Origin: Aricia agestis
Taxonomy: Eukaryota; Arthropoda; Insecta; Lepidoptera; Lycaenidae
NCBI RefSeq assembly: GCF_905147365.1
Contig: NC_056409.1
Coordinates: 3,229,001-3,293,000 of the forward strand
Direction: 5' to 3'
Length of the DNA: 64,000 nucleotides
This document shows, piece after piece, positions 10,440-21,165 of this stretch (positions are counted from its first letter, which is position 1; each line of letters starts with the position of its first letter). The translations under genes and the position numbers were made by a program. Below the pieces are notes generated by a model. It had not been told where the DNA came from. It did not search any database and saw nothing but the letters and a program-made list of their open reading frames with translations.

Positions 10440-10805
10440 AGAAATTCATATTTGTCCTTATTATTTCATTAGGAAATCGTCATAATATAGGAGGCGATAA
10501 TCCTAGAATATGTGGCTTTAACCCATCGATCGTGGAATAACGAGACACAATAGCTTATCTATTGTTATCGCGGCCGGATGCGGCCGCTTAGGGCTTCATG
10601 AATAATTCTACCACTATATGACACCCGTAACTCCGTTGAGCCAAATTTAACCGAACCTTACTTTTCTTCGAGATAAAAGTGTCACATGTCCTTTCTCGGG
10701 ACTCAAAGTATCTTCATACCAAATTTCAGCTAAATCGGTTCAGCGGCTTGGGCGTGAAGAGGTGACAGACATACACACAGTTACATTTATAGTATTAGTA
10801 TGAAT
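10440..10805 (-). mobile_element. Helitron-like fragment, minus orientation
   Basis: It shares TATTTCATTAGGAAAT..GGCGATAAT with 6225-6260, then the reversed body CGTAACTCCGTTGAGCCAAA, CGAGATAAAAGTGTCACATG and GGGCGTGAAGAGGTGACAGA, ending TATAGTATTAGTATG. A GCGGCCGGATGCGGCCGC palindrome lies at 10571-10588. Confidence 0.5.
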
Positions 10806-12218
10806 ATGGATAGTCCACTAGTTTTTGATTAAACCAAACATATTATAATGGAAGAAATCTTAGATTAAATAAAATAAATTCTTAATATTTTAATGTATGT
10901 TTAGAAAGTTTATTCCTTTTTCGAATCAAAAATATCAATAATAATAATAATATTATTATTATACAATAGAATTGTTAATATTGTAATTTTTTTTACCATA
11001 ACTATCAAAAGATTCTAAACCCTTTGTGAAACTCTAATTGTTTCAGGAATAACTATTTAATTTACTGAGTTATTTTATTGTTAGACCTTGTTTAGACAGA
11101 GGGTAATATTAAAACTTTTAGTTTATTTATGACTACGAGCATAGACCTAGGAAAATATACTTTCTCTATTTTACTATAGACTAAGGAAAATTTCTCTATG
11201 CTACGAGTAAGAGGTTTCTATAGGGGAATATAGTACTATGGACGCATCACACCACGTCAACACTCTCACTCAAGTTTTTCGTTCTAAAAGTGTTACCTTT
11301 GTTAACCTATTGAGAAATACGTATTTTGATTTTTAATTATTACCTGTGCTAAATTTCTTTAAAATCAGTCTAGCCGCTTAACCTACATAAAATGCAAATG
11401 AGCAAAAAAAACATACATCATCATTCATCAAGCAACCAACGAAGATTCTTAGAATGGAAAAACATGTAGACTGTTATAGAGACTAGAGTTGAAATATTTT
11501 GGTCATTATATGGCGGCGTTTCTAAACCTAGCTTTAATGTAACACAATTATCGATATTTCGTAAGCTGCTTGTGGCACATCACTACACTTAATCGTTTCA
11601 TTATAACAGCAAAGACTTAGATACTGTGCTTTTGTTTCTCATTATTGAGGTAACGTTATTAAATAATCTCTACAAAGTTTTTAACTAATTAAATTTAAAC
11701 ATTTTTAATTTTTATAACAAAACAATGTAGCGTTTTATGTTTAAAAGTATTGATTTCTTATTTATTGTTTCTAAGCAAGCACATAATATAAGTCTTTGAA
11801 AGTAACTCGAATCCATCATTCCAGAATTTAACTTCATTACAAATAAATCATAAACAACAACAAAAATTTAATAAATAAAAAATTACGTAATGAGTAGCCT
11901 TTAATTTGGAACTCCATAAATATATTATAAGCTTTAACCGATACTATTACAAGTTTTGTTACAAACATTCGGGATTGTAATCTGAATTCAATTAAGCAGG
12001 TTTTACGGAATGTTTTGTGGATATGACGGTGAAGCTAATATCATTTCGGAATTGTTGGATGTTTGTTGAATAGCATTCTTCATCAGACCCGCGACGTACT
12101 GACCAGCTGTGTGCCTCGAGTGATAAAAGAGAGCGTTTAGAGATTTCAATACTCCTACATAACATCAAGACGCAAAGTATACTTCATTAAGGGTCACATT
12201 GCAATCGATTATATTTGT
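10806..12218. other. Long AT-rich stretch, nothing recognised
   Basis: No ORF of note, no clear inverted or tandem repeat beyond a short ATAATAATAATATTATTATTAT palindromic run near 10940. No splice-supported coding sequence was seen on either strand. Confidence 0.5.
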
Positions 12219-12220
12219 AA

Positions 12221-12600
12221 CTAGCTGTCCCGGCAGCGTATTTACGAAGGCTATACCAATTGAGTCACGAGCCAGACTTTAATAGATGAGCTTTTGTTTA
12301 TGCATATTACTCGACAATACCTATTCTATCTCAGTAAAAAAATTGACTCAAGTGGATTAGCTTTTTGCCTTGATATTTTCAAAGAAAATGCATGGACAAA
12401 ACCTAGTCCTGTATTATACATATTCACTCAAATAGATAAGCTTTTGTCGATATATTTTCAAACATTACGTACGAACAAAACCAAGTCGAGTAGAGGCTTA
12501 CCATCACTCAGTTTTATCGTGCCATCAGCCATACTAAGTATGGCACGATCTGACTGTTACGGTTACCAACTACGTTTAAATTGTTAAAATACTAAGCTAA
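12221..12600 (-). mobile_element. Helitron-like terminal fragment, minus orientation
   Basis: CTAGCTGTCCCGGCAGCGTA at 12221 is the reverse complement of a common Helitron 3' terminus. The interior is diverged. A CGTGCCATCAGCCATACTAAG / AGTATGGCACG hairpin occurs near 12518-12548. Confidence 0.45.
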
Positions 12601-12628
12601 TCGTAAATTTGATAAAATTGAGGCTAAG

Positions 12629-12723
12629 GTTCAGAAACCTACCCCAATTTTTTGGTGCTCACATGGGTTGAGGAAGGATGTTACTGTTACCCATCAATCT
12701 CGGGGTAGGTTTCCGAACCTTTG
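12629..12723. repeat. Small hairpin repeat
   Basis: GGTTCAGAAACCTACCCC on the left pairs with GGGGTAGGTTTCCGAACC on the right around about 60 bp. Confidence 0.6.
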
Positions 12724-12734
12724 CCGAAATAATT

Positions 12735-12903
12735 ATACAGGCTGTAATAAAAATAAGTGATAATACTTTGGGGTGTGTACGTGTTCCTTGTAGAGAGTTC
12801 ACTGTGAAAGTAGCAGCACTGAAAGACCAATTTTTTTTAACTTTTGTATGGGGAAACTCGTAACGCTCGGGATCGTCACTTATTTTTGTTACACACTGTA
12901 GAC
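12735..12903. repeat. Half copy of the TA-flanked MITE
   Basis: CAGGCTGTAATAAAAATAAG through CTTTTGTATGGGGAAACTCG matches the left arm of the MITE at 10032, then jumps to a terminal TTTTTGTTACACACTGTA. The hairpin's second arm has been deleted. Confidence 0.65.
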
Positions 12904-12904
12904 T

Positions 12905-13140
12905 GCGTTTTGTATTTTACATTATACATTAGGGGCCGCCTCCCCATATAGACGAACGCGTCGGCCAACGCGTCGGCCAACGCGTTGGCAGACGCGTTGG
13001 CGGTGCGCTTGCAGCGGCGTTTGTGAATAATCCACACATTGGAAGGTCGTTCAGTATGCTTTGGATCGCGCCAATGTGCGGACGGATTCAAAACGGATGT
13101 TGAGTCGCTAACAGCTGCAGCTGTATATTTATTCACACCT
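12905..13140. repeat. GC-rich block of GCCAACGCGT units
   Basis: GACGCGTCGGCCAACGCG-type units repeat at 12955-13010, followed by GCGCTTGCAGCGGCG and flanks that differ sharply in base composition from the surroundings. The same units recur at 13620-13740. Confidence 0.6.
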
Positions 13141-13345
13141 TATAATTACTTTGTAAATGTGGACAAGAAAAAGTTTTTAAAGGGTATTCTCGAAATAAAT
13201 AAGTAAAAGGCAAGAAAACGTAACAAACAAAGAAATAAACTCACTTTTACATATATAGTACTCACTTTTACTATAGTACTCACTAACTCACTTTTACAGT
13301 AATAGGGTCCCGTTTTTACCCTTTGGGTACGGAACCCTAAAAACC
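13141..13345. repeat. Remnant ending in GGGTACGGAACCCTAA
   Basis: TAATAGGGTCCCGTTTTTAC and CCTTTGGGTACGGAACCC at 13300-13342 match the end of the repeat at 49320-49360 and the family at 29836-31625. The upstream part contains CTCACTTTTAC repeats. Confidence 0.5.
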
Positions 13346-13489
13346 ATCGTGAGAAAAATAGCATGTCCAAGAACCTTACTTTTTTAGCACTATTGATATG
13401 ATTTTTTGGTTCTACAGGCAGTTTTTACTATTATTATAATATTTTCTCGATACTCATATTGTTCGCTATTTCGTCAAGTTAGATGTTAA

Positions 13490-13770
13490 TTCGCCATAAG
13501 AAGGAAACGTGCACTCTTCATCGCCGCTCCGGGCGAACTGATCGCGCGGCCTATGTGTGGATGGAGCGCGAAGCTTGCGACAAATGTCTTTTGGTATTTG
13601 CCGACATCTCCGACACCGCGCGGCAAGCTCGCAGACGCGTCGGCCAACGTCTAAATACCTACGGCAGACGCGCGAACGCCCGTTCTACATATTGGGCCGA
13701 CGCGTCTGCCAACGCGTTGGCAGACGCGTTCGCCAGTCGAGTGCCGGCATATGTCGAGTGCCGGCATTAG
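13490..13770. repeat. Second GC-rich GCCAACGCGT block
   Basis: CAGACGCGTCGGCCAACGTC and GACGCGTCTGCCAACGCGTT-type units, plus a repeated TCGAGTGCCGGCAT. Long open frames here on both strands follow from the GC-rich repeat and are not credible genes. Confidence 0.6.
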
Positions 13771-14560
13771 AGGTACCTAACTACTCTAGAAAAAATATTA
13801 TAGTTTTATTATTATTTGTACTCTCAACACGTGTGTAGTGTGTACCTGTTTCTTACCTATTAAAAGTTCGTTTGTTTATAGTATTTTTTGTCACTTAAAT
13901 ACAGAATAAAAACTGTAATTTAACAATAAAATAATAACAATTTCCATGTAACTATCCACCTACATATTTTTAAAGCTAACGATGACGTTATTTACCATAT
14001 CGGTATCAAATTGAATAGGTAGCATTTGTAGCTGTAATGTTAGAAAGAATTTAGCTAACAAAGCCTAGGCGATTTCGATCATTTTCTCGGTGCCTTACTC
14101 CCGAAAGTGATATCAACTTGATACGAGTCTGATTTCGATTTCGTTTTTGATGTCATTGTAACGCGTAGGAATTCCGGAACAAAATCATATCAAAATCGAG
14201 ATGTTGACATGGCGTCTTGTCAACGTCGTTATGGCAACGTTGTATTGTTTTTTTAAATTATTAGAAGGTTACGAAAAATATGAAATATTAAGTAATGTTT
14301 GTGTTTTTTCGTCATACCATAAAAATACATTTCTTTAGAAACATTAGATGGATGTGCTCGTTTTCTACTTTAGTGGGTTTAAAATGGTTATTTTCGTTAA
14401 GGAACATCTTGAAATTAAACAAATATGTAAATTATCTTTTGTAGTTACACTTAACATTGTCATAAGTACCTATAGGTACATATTCTAATATATTTTGTAG
14501 ACATCAAAAGTTAATTTTTATTTGGACAATAATGGTCCGTCCGACACACCTTACTTATTT
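13771..14560. other. AT-rich stretch, nothing recognised
   Basis: No ORF, no hairpin and no recognised repeat in this 790-bp segment. Confidence 0.5.
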
Positions 14561-14561
14561 A

Positions 14562-14920
14562 TACGTGGGAGAGCCATGCTTCGCCACGATTGGGCCTTCT
14601 CGACCGGAGAAATACCACGTTCTCACAGAAAAACGGCGTGAAACAGCGCTTGCGCTGTGTTTGGCCGAGTGAGTGAGTTTACCGGAGGCCCAATTCCCTT
14701 CCCTATCCTTCCCTATTCCCTTCCCTTCCCATCCCTACCCACCCCTATTACCCTATTCCCTCTTAATTAAAGGCCGGCAACGCACCTGCAGCTCTTCTGA
14801 TGCTGCGAGTGTCCATGGGCGACGGAAGTTGCTTTCCATCAGGTGACCCGTTTGCTCGTTTGCCCCCTTATTTCATAAAAAGAAGGGACTAATATTGCTA
14901 TATGCTCTCCCACGTATATA
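14562..14920 (+). mobile_element. Pyrimidine-tract interspersed repeat with short TIRs, copy 1
   Basis: The left end ATACGTGGGAGAGCCATGCT and right end TGCTCTCCCACGTATA are inverted. Between them are a conserved GAGTGAGTTTACCGGAGGCC block, a CCCTTCC tract, GGCCGGCAACGCACCTGCAG and CATCAGGTGACCCGTTTGCT. Further copies lie at 16111, 44325 (minus) and 51385 (minus). I take it for a MITE-like or SINE-like lepidopteran repeat; the class is unresolved. Confidence 0.6.
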
Positions 14921-14929
14921 TATAATATA

Positions 14930-15090
14930 CTAGCTGTCCCGGTGAACTTCGTGTCACTTAAAATCTTCCCTGGACCTCTACGAATATCTTAAGACTAAAA
15001 TCAGCCCAATCCGTTCAGCCGTTTTCGAGTTTTAGCGCGACTAACACATTTGAAAATCCATTTTTATATATAAGATAAGATTATGCATCT
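14930..15090 (-). mobile_element. Helitron-like fragment, minus orientation
   Basis: CTAGCTGTCCCGGTGAACTT at 14930, AATCCGTTCAGCCGTTTTCG and TAGCGCGACTAACA are the reversed terminus and body of a Helitron-like repeat. Confidence 0.55.
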
Positions 15091-15770
15091 TATCTCCTAG
15101 TCGTGAAGTGGTGTTAATGTGGCGCTAACGAAAATTAGCGCTGATGTCATTTTCAATGCTGCAAAGCATCTTTTATTTTGAATGAATGGTGATGTCACCC
15201 TTTTTATCGCCTTTTTTAAGTATTAGCCAAACTTTTGTTGCCTGTTCTTAGTAAGAACAGCAAAGGAGAGCACTCCTTACCTAACGTTTATAATTTACCG
15301 CTAGTAGTATTTTCCGCCATGGTAAAAAGGGGATATATATATTATATTTAGTTACTTATTCTAATATTTTAAATAATTGTCAGGGGAAAAACTGCCGTGC
15401 CATATTTTCGTATCACGTAACCAAACATGGCACTTTTGTTCCTCAAGCGCAATATTAACTTGTGGCAAGCCCGAACGAATTTACTGGCACTATTCAAAAC
15501 CGCCCCAGGCCATTATTGCATCGGCCAGAGTAAATGTTACACTTCGTATACTCAGAGATATTTTACATCATTCTGTGAGAGTGATCCTTATGTAGCCGGC
15601 ATAAAGGCTCTTAAAAGGTAATATAACTTCGAACGGACCGTATGTGTATTCGCGGAAACACTGCGAATGTACTAAAGAATCCTCTTTGTTCTACCTTTAG
15701 GGTACATGATATTTGAACTTAATATAGGTTGTACTTGTAATATATCATATATATTTTACAACTACCTGTT
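15091..15770. other. Stretch without a recognised gene
   Basis: A GGCGCTAACGAAAATTAGCGC hairpin is visible near 15121-15141 and CTGTTCTTAGTAAGAACAG at 15241-15259. The open frames at 15377-15621 overlap each other in two frames and match no family I know. Confidence 0.45.
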
Positions 15771-15774
15771 GACG

Positions 15775-15965
15775 CCCACAACCTTAGGGCGCCTAAATTA
15801 GTTTATCGCGCGGAAACTGTACATTTTCCGGGATAAAAAGTAACCTATGACCTTTCCCTGGATTCAAAATATCTCCATATCAAATTTCAGTAAAATCGGT
15901 CCAGAGGTTTAAGCGTGAAGAGGTAAAAGACAGACAGACACACTTTTTCATTTATAATATCAGTA
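15775..15965 (-). mobile_element. Helitron-like fragment, minus orientation
   Basis: GACGCCCACAACCTTAGGGC, TTTATCGCGCGGAAACTGTA, CGGGATAAAAAGTAACCTAT, AATCGGTCCAGAGGTTTAAG and GCGTGAAGAGGTAAAAGACA follow the reversed order of the family. Confidence 0.6.
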
Positions 15966-16110
15966 GTAGTAGCAGGTCCACTGTTTATTCTACTTTCATT
16001 AACTTACAAATGTTTTCTACCATTTAACTCACGTTTTTGTGTAAATGATTTGATTGAAATGTTCATTCGTTTTGAAACAATACCACAGTATAGCAAGGAT
16101 ATACGTGGAT

Positions 16111-16500
16111 ATACGTGGGAGAGCCATGCTTCGGCACGAATGGGCCGGCTCGACCGGAGAAATACCACGTTCTCACAGAAAGCCGGCGTGAAACAGCGCT
16201 TGCGCTGTGTTTCGCCGAGTGAGTGAGTTTACCGGAGGCCCAATCCCCTACCCTATTCCCTTCCCTACCCTCCCCTATTCCCATCTTTTCCCTTCTCTAC
16301 TTTCCTCTATTCCCTTCCCTTCCTTTCCTTACCCTCCCCTATTACCCTGATCCCTCTTAAAAGGCCGGCAACGCACTTGCAGCTCTTCTGATGCTGCGAG
16401 TGTCCATGGGCGACAGAAGTTGCTTTCCATCAGGTGACCCCTTTGCTCGTTTGCCCCCTTATTTCATAAAAAGAAGGGACTAATATTGCTATACTGTGAC
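16111..16500 (+). mobile_element. Pyrimidine-tract interspersed repeat, copy 2
   Basis: It has the same blocks as copy 1 with an expanded CCCTTCCC tract (16250-16345). Immediate flanks CACAGTATAGCAA and TTGCTATACTGTG are inverted, suggesting either true termini or insertion into a small hairpin. Confidence 0.6.
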
Positions 16501-16519
16501 AATACCAACACCTATCGTT

Positions 16520-18825
16520 GTATCAATGAAGGTATTCTGTGGGTCAATTTGGGAACAATGCCGTGCATCGTCCCCAATACGTCTTGTTGAGCGCGTTAGC
16601 TCGTGTAAAACATAAATCTATTATTTTGTACCCGACCTTGCCACAATCTGTAAAATTCGTTTAGGATGCTCCCTTTACGGAGATGCAGTAATTTACCGTT
16701 TTTAGAGCCCTATTAAGTCATAATTAGAAAGCTACAAAATTATAATACATACAATATGCAATATCGATATTAATGCGCTCAATAATCATTTTGCTGACTC
16801 TCCTACCATGGATCAAATTATAAAATTGCAAACCTTAAATAAGATCTCTCTATTGCCCAAATCAAACACCGAGCCATTCGCCTTGTTACCTTTTACTGAG
16901 GACGAAATTAGAAGACACATAATGTTGATATCGTCGAATGCTGTTGGTGATGATGGTATAAGCCGCAAAATGATTCTTCCAATCTTAGATTTAATCACTC
17001 CCATCCTTTCACATTTATTTAATTTTTGTTTAACGACCTGTTCTTTCCCTAATACCTGGAAAGCCGCTCACATAATCCCTTTGCCTAAATCCTCTCGTCC
17101 TAAAACCATATCCGATTTTCGCCCCATATCCATTCTTCCCTTTTTATCAAAAGTATTAGAGAAACTTATACATCATCAGCTCAATAGATACGTTACCCAC
17201 CATAATCTCCTTAGTTCGCATCAATCTGGCTTCCGGACGGGACATAGTACTACGACGGCCCTAGTCAAAGTTACAGATGACATTCGGTCTGGGATGGACG
17301 ATAAGAAGTTGACCATCTTAACTTTGCTCGACTTTAGTAAAGCGTTTGACTCTATTGATCATGACATCCTGCTCAGCTTCCTGGCAGTATTTAACATTTC
17401 ACCTTCTGTGATTCAGCTTCTTCGTAGCTACCTCGTGGGTCGACGTCAAAAGGTCAAACTTTCCGAATCTGTCTCTGACTGGGCCGCTTCGTACGCATCT
17501 GCTGGTGTCCCCCAAGGTGGTATATTGTCTCCGTTACTTTTTGCCCTGTTTATAAACTTTATCACTTTATTAATAGTCTCCTCATTCCATCTGTACGCAG
17601 ACGATCTACAAATTTACACACAGTCGACCTTGGATACATTACCTGAAGCAGTTGGGGTTATGAATAAAGATTTATCGGCCATTTGTGATTGGAGTAAGGA
17701 GTATGGTTTACTTCTAAATCCTATAAAGTCACAAACAATAATTATTGGCAGTCCGGGGCTTGTTTCCAAAATTAACTGGAATACTTTACCACCTGTTCTC
17801 ATCAATAATACAGTAATACCCTATAGTAAGGTAGTTAAAAATCTTGGTATATACATTGATGAACACCTGTCCTGGTCTCAGCACCTGAAGGAAGTAAGTA
17901 GGAAAGTGTTCTCCACGTGGCACTCTCTAAAAAGACTGAGATACGTTTTGCCGATTCCCACAAAAGTAGCCCTGGCTGAGTCACTGTTTTTGTCACTCCT
18001 AGATTATGCTGATGTCAGCTTCATTAACTTAACTGAGGACAAGCTGGACAAACTTGAGCGTCTTCAAAATTTGTCTCTAAGATTCATCTTTGGATTACGC
18101 AAATTCGATCATGTTTCAGAGTTTCGCAATAAGCTGAAGTGGCTGCCGATACGTGACCGTCGCAATGCTCGTGTACTATCACTCCTTTACACCATCCTCT
18201 TTGATCCCAACAGTCCTCAATACCTTAAAAAAACCTTTACATTTCGCTGTCCCGACAGGCAAGAGCTGAGGTCATCGACCAATCTCTTGCTAGATATCCC
18301 TACTCACCGCACAAAGTTTTTCCACTCGTCCTTCTCCGTCCAGTCCATTCTCCTCTGGAACTCCCTACCTACACGAATCAGGCAAGCAAAAACTTTAAAT
18401 ATTTTTAAGTCTTCTTTAAAAGAATATTATCTAAGTTTGAAGTGTCAAATTTAAATTTATTAAATGTATCTTATGTAAGTAGATCTTACAGCAATAATAT
18501 TTATATGTATTATTATTTTAAGTATATTATGTTATAACTTAGTATAGTACGTATATATATCTATGTATTTATAAGTAAGTATGTTGTTTATGTATATTTA
18601 GTTTATTTTATTTTATACTAACTTTTTATACTTTTAAGCACTATACCCATATCCAGCAATTTAATCCTCTCGCTCAAAGGTTGCCTGGAAGAAATTGCTG
18701 CTTAGTAATAAGGCCGCCTTTGTGTACCTTCTTCATATTATGATATAATTTATATTATTTTAAACTTTGTCTTTGTATTGAGTGTGCACAATAAAGTATA
18801 TTTTCATTTCATTTTCATTTCATAT
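16520..18825 (+). mobile_element. 5'-truncated non-LTR retrotransposon
   Basis: The unit contains one long reverse transcriptase ORF and a 370-bp 3' UTR ending in TTTTCATTTCATTTTCATTT. The endonuclease region is missing, so it is truncated at the 5' side. The frame upstream of the ATG (LNNHF..) resembles the linker that usually follows the endonuclease. The low-complexity 3' tail instead of poly(A) argues for a CR1/Jockey-superfamily element. Confidence 0.7.
16808..18454 (+). CDS. Non-LTR retrotransposon reverse transcriptase (Jockey/CR1 type)
   Basis: The ORF encodes 548 residues with the usual order of RT motifs: FRPISILPFLSKVLEK (about 104-119), SGFRTGHST (140-148), LLDFSKAFD with catalytic Asp 175, GVPQGGILSP (233-242) and the active-site HLYADD (Asp 265-266). 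It would copy the element RNA into DNA at the target site. The C-terminal region has the WNSLP and RIRQAKTLNIFKSSL segments typical of these ORF2 proteins; there is no RNase H. The frame is open 80 bp upstream of the ATG, so the start is the first available Met in a truncated ORF2. It is intact in sequence but lacks the endonuclease. Confidence 0.85.
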   Translation: MDQIIKLQTLNKISLLPKSNTEPFALLPFTEDEIRRHIMLISSNAVGDDGISRKMILPILDLITPILSHLFNFCLTTCSFPNTWKAAHIIPLPKSSRPKTISDFRPISILPFLSKVLEKLIHHQLNRYVTHHNLLSSHQSGFRTGHSTTTALVKVTDDIRSGMDDKKLTILTLLDFSKAFDSIDHDILLSFLAVFNISPSVIQLLRSYLVGRRQKVKLSESVSDWAASYASAGVPQGGILSPLLFALFINFITLLIVSSFHLYADDLQIYTQSTLDTLPEAVGVMNKDLSAICDWSKEYGLLLNPIKSQTIIIGSPGLVSKINWNTLPPVLINNTVIPYSKVVKNLGIYIDEHLSWSQHLKEVSRKVFSTWHSLKRLRYVLPIPTKVALAESLFLSLLDYADVSFINLTEDKLDKLERLQNLSLRFIFGLRKFDHVSEFRNKLKWLPIRDRRNARVLSLLYTILFDPNSPQYLKKTFTFRCPDRQELRSSTNLLLDIPTHRTKFFHSSFSVQSILLWNSLPTRIRQAKTLNIFKSSLKEYYLSLKCQI

Positions 18826-19174
18826 AATAAAAACACAGCAATAATCTTCAGTATATGAACGTTCCTTTATAGTTATTAATTTCCTATTTTTGTTTATTAT
18901 ACTCATAATATCAGCTTCCAAAGTAATACCAATTTATTTAAATTCAAGCATACATTCAGTATCTCCCTAGTATTTACAAAATACGATTATTTGAAACACA
19001 CGCCAATAGATCGACAATTTCATTAACTACATACTGGACGTTTGAATTCTTTTAGGTCGATTTTGAACTAAGATAAGTAAAAAAATAGGATTTTGGCCTA
19101 CGAATAATAAAAACTAAGGAAAAGTAACTCCGTCAAAAAGCATGCTCCACAATACTTGTCAAAAAAGTGTACCT

Positions 19175-19505
19175 TAGGCTGGCTTCTCACGGCGTGTGAC
19201 ATTACAAGCCGCGCCGCGCCGAGCCAGCTATTACGAGCGAGCACGAGCCACAGGCGAGCACGAGCCACCCCTTCTCACGGCGCGTTATATCACAAGCCGC
19301 GCCACGCTGACAAACATTCAAGTAAAATTAAACTTTATTAACACGATATTAGATATCATTTTGCTCTAAGTCACTACGTTAAATAAGTAAATTTGAATGA
19401 AATGCAACTTTATTCACTAGGCAACTAGGTTGCATTTCAATCTATGCCGCTAATTTTATTATATTAAGTTTAATTCCTTTATTTTGATAACAGATGCCGC
19501 TGCTT
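19175..19505. repeat. Left arm of the foldback structure
   Basis: It starts in GGCTTCTCACGGCGTGTGAC and continues through GCCACGCTGACAAACATTCA, ATGCAACTTTATTCACTAGG and GATAACAGATGCCGCTGC. The reverse complement follows at 20613-20870. Confidence 0.7.
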
Positions 19506-19634
19506 GGCGGCTTCATCGCGCTATAGCTAGCACGAAGATATTTGTTATAGGTATAAGGTGATTAACTAGTATGGAGTTGTTTCCATTCACACTCTTTTTT
19601 TTTTTAAAGAAGGCAGGTCGCTGTAGCCCTGACG

Positions 19635-20636
19635 TCACTGCGACCCATGAGGATGTATTGTGACTCCTTCGTACTGGAGTATCATCCCCAACCCATTACT
19701 GCTCATAAATTGAACGATATGGTTGGGGTTGGTGCCACGAATTTCCTCTGTGGACGAGTATTCGTGGCGACCAAGGTGCCTGTTCCTGCTCTGTAGTAGA
19801 GTAGGGCAGTCGAGGAGAAGGTGAATAGGTGTTTCATCCTCCTCCTCACAGAATCTGCAAGTCGTTATGTTACAAATACCCATTCTGTTTAGGTGTTTGT
19901 TGAGCTTGCAGTGCCCAGTTAGGCTTCTGGTAAGGATTCTTAATTGGTTCCTACCCAAGGTGAGCACTAATTCTGATTGTTTCTTGTTGAAGTCAGGAAT
20001 TAGTGCCTTGGAGTGTTCAAGGCCAGGGGTCTCAGCCCATTGCTTCCTGCATAGTCTGTGACCCCATTCCTTGAGCACTTGCTTTGTGGTACTGGGAGTT
20101 ATACCACAGACTGGTTCTGGACCATATATGAGACTCTCGGCCCCAAGCCTAGCCAGTTCGTCAGCGGTTTCATTGCCGGGGACGTTGCTGTGGCCCGGGA
20201 CCCATACTAGGCGGATGTTGTTGTTCCTTCCTAGCATGTTTAACGTCTCAACGCATTCCAGAACTAATTTGGACGAGACTTCTGCGGCAGTCAGTGCTTT
20301 AAGTGCGGCTTGACTATCGGAGAAGATAAAAACGTTTTTATTAACTAGGGCCATCTCCAGGCTTTCTAGTGAACAACCGAGGATAGCGAAGACTTCAGCC
20401 TGAAACACGGTCGCAAACTCCCCCAAACTGGCGTATTTGCCTTTTGGTGGCCTGCCCCCGTAGAATCCGGCTCCCGCACGGTTGTCTTTCCTTGATCCAT
20501 CCGTGAACCAAACTATGTCGCTAGGGCGGACATCAATTGGGATTTTTCTTTCCCAGTCCTCCCTGGAAGGTATGAAAACCTGGTACTGCTTCGAAAAGCT
20601 ATACACCTTGCTCATGGCAGCGGCATCTGTTATCAA
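19635..20636 (-). CDS. RNase H and zinc-knuckle C terminus of a non-LTR ORF2 (R1/LOA-like)
   Basis: The 333-residue ORF has a complete ribonuclease H1-type active site: WFTDGSRK (Asp 46), QAEVFAI (Glu 81), IFSDSQAAL (Asp 107) and GNETADELA (Asp 159). These cleave RNA in RNA/DNA hybrids. A CRFCEEEDETPIHLLLDC zinc-binding motif follows, as at the C terminus of R1/LOA/I-group ORF2 proteins. Reverse transcriptase and endonuclease are absent. After the stop a short 3' UTR ends in a T run on the + strand (about 19590-19603), the poly(A) tail of a minus-strand insertion. Its N-terminal codons lie in the right foldback arm. It is an isolated but intact domain in the hAT-like element. Confidence 0.8.
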   Translation of the reverse strand: MITDAAAMSKVYSFSKQYQVFIPSREDWERKIPIDVRPSDIVWFTDGSRKDNRAGAGFYGGRPPKGKYASLGEFATVFQAEVFAILGCSLESLEMALVNKNVFIFSDSQAALKALTAAEVSSKLVLECVETLNMLGRNNNIRLVWVPGHSNVPGNETADELARLGAESLIYGPEPVCGITPSTTKQVLKEWGHRLCRKQWAETPGLEHSKALIPDFNKKQSELVLTLGRNQLRILTRSLTGHCKLNKHLNRMGICNITTCRFCEEEDETPIHLLLDCPTLLQSRNRHLGRHEYSSTEEIRGTNPNHIVQFMSSNGLGMILQYEGVTIHPHGSQ

Positions 20637-20870
20637 ATAAATGAATTACACTTAATTTAATAAAATTAGCGGCATAGATTGAAATGCAAACTAGTTACTT
20701 AGTGAATAAAGTTGCATTTCATTAAAATTTACTTATTTAACGTAGTGACTTAGAACAAAATGATATATATAATCGTGTTAATAAAGTTTCATTTTACTTG
20801 AATTTTTGTCGGCGTGGCGCGGCTTGTGATATCACGCGCCGTGAGAAGGGGTGGCTCGTGCTCGCCTGTT
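20613..20870. repeat. Right arm of the foldback structure
   Basis: Reverse complement of the arm at 19175-19505 (GCAGCGGCATCTGTTATC, AAAATTAGCGGCATAGATTG, GGCGTGGCGCGGCTTGTGAT). Confidence 0.7.
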
Positions 20871-21165
20871 TGCTCAAGCCGCGCCTTTGAAGTTACCGAC
20901 TTTAATCGAATCGGGACGCGCCTGCACAAGCCGCGCCGCGCCACCCCTTCACACGGCGCGTGGCTCGAGCGGGCGCGGCGCGGCTTGTGGTAGCACGCGC
21001 CGTGAGAACGCAACCACGCCACCACTTTCTTCGGGCGCGTGGCTCGAGCTGGCGCGTGATATTAAACGCGCCTGCTCGAGCCAGCCCGAGCCACCCCTTC
21101 GACGGCGCGTGGCTCGAGCGGGCGCGGCGCGGCTTGCGATAATACGCGCCGTGAGAAGGCACCAT
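20871..21165. repeat. GC-rich repeated block (GGCGCGTGGCTCGAGC)
   Basis: GGCGCGTGGCTCGAGC occurs at about 20957, 21038 and 21104 among GGCGCGGCGCGGCTTG and CACGCGCCGTGAGAA units in both orientations. Open frames on both strands here are by-products of the repeat. Confidence 0.65.

Noticed and set aside
13483..13838. Two alanine/arginine-rich open frames
   Set aside because: They arise from the GCCAACGCGT repeat and overlap in different frames.
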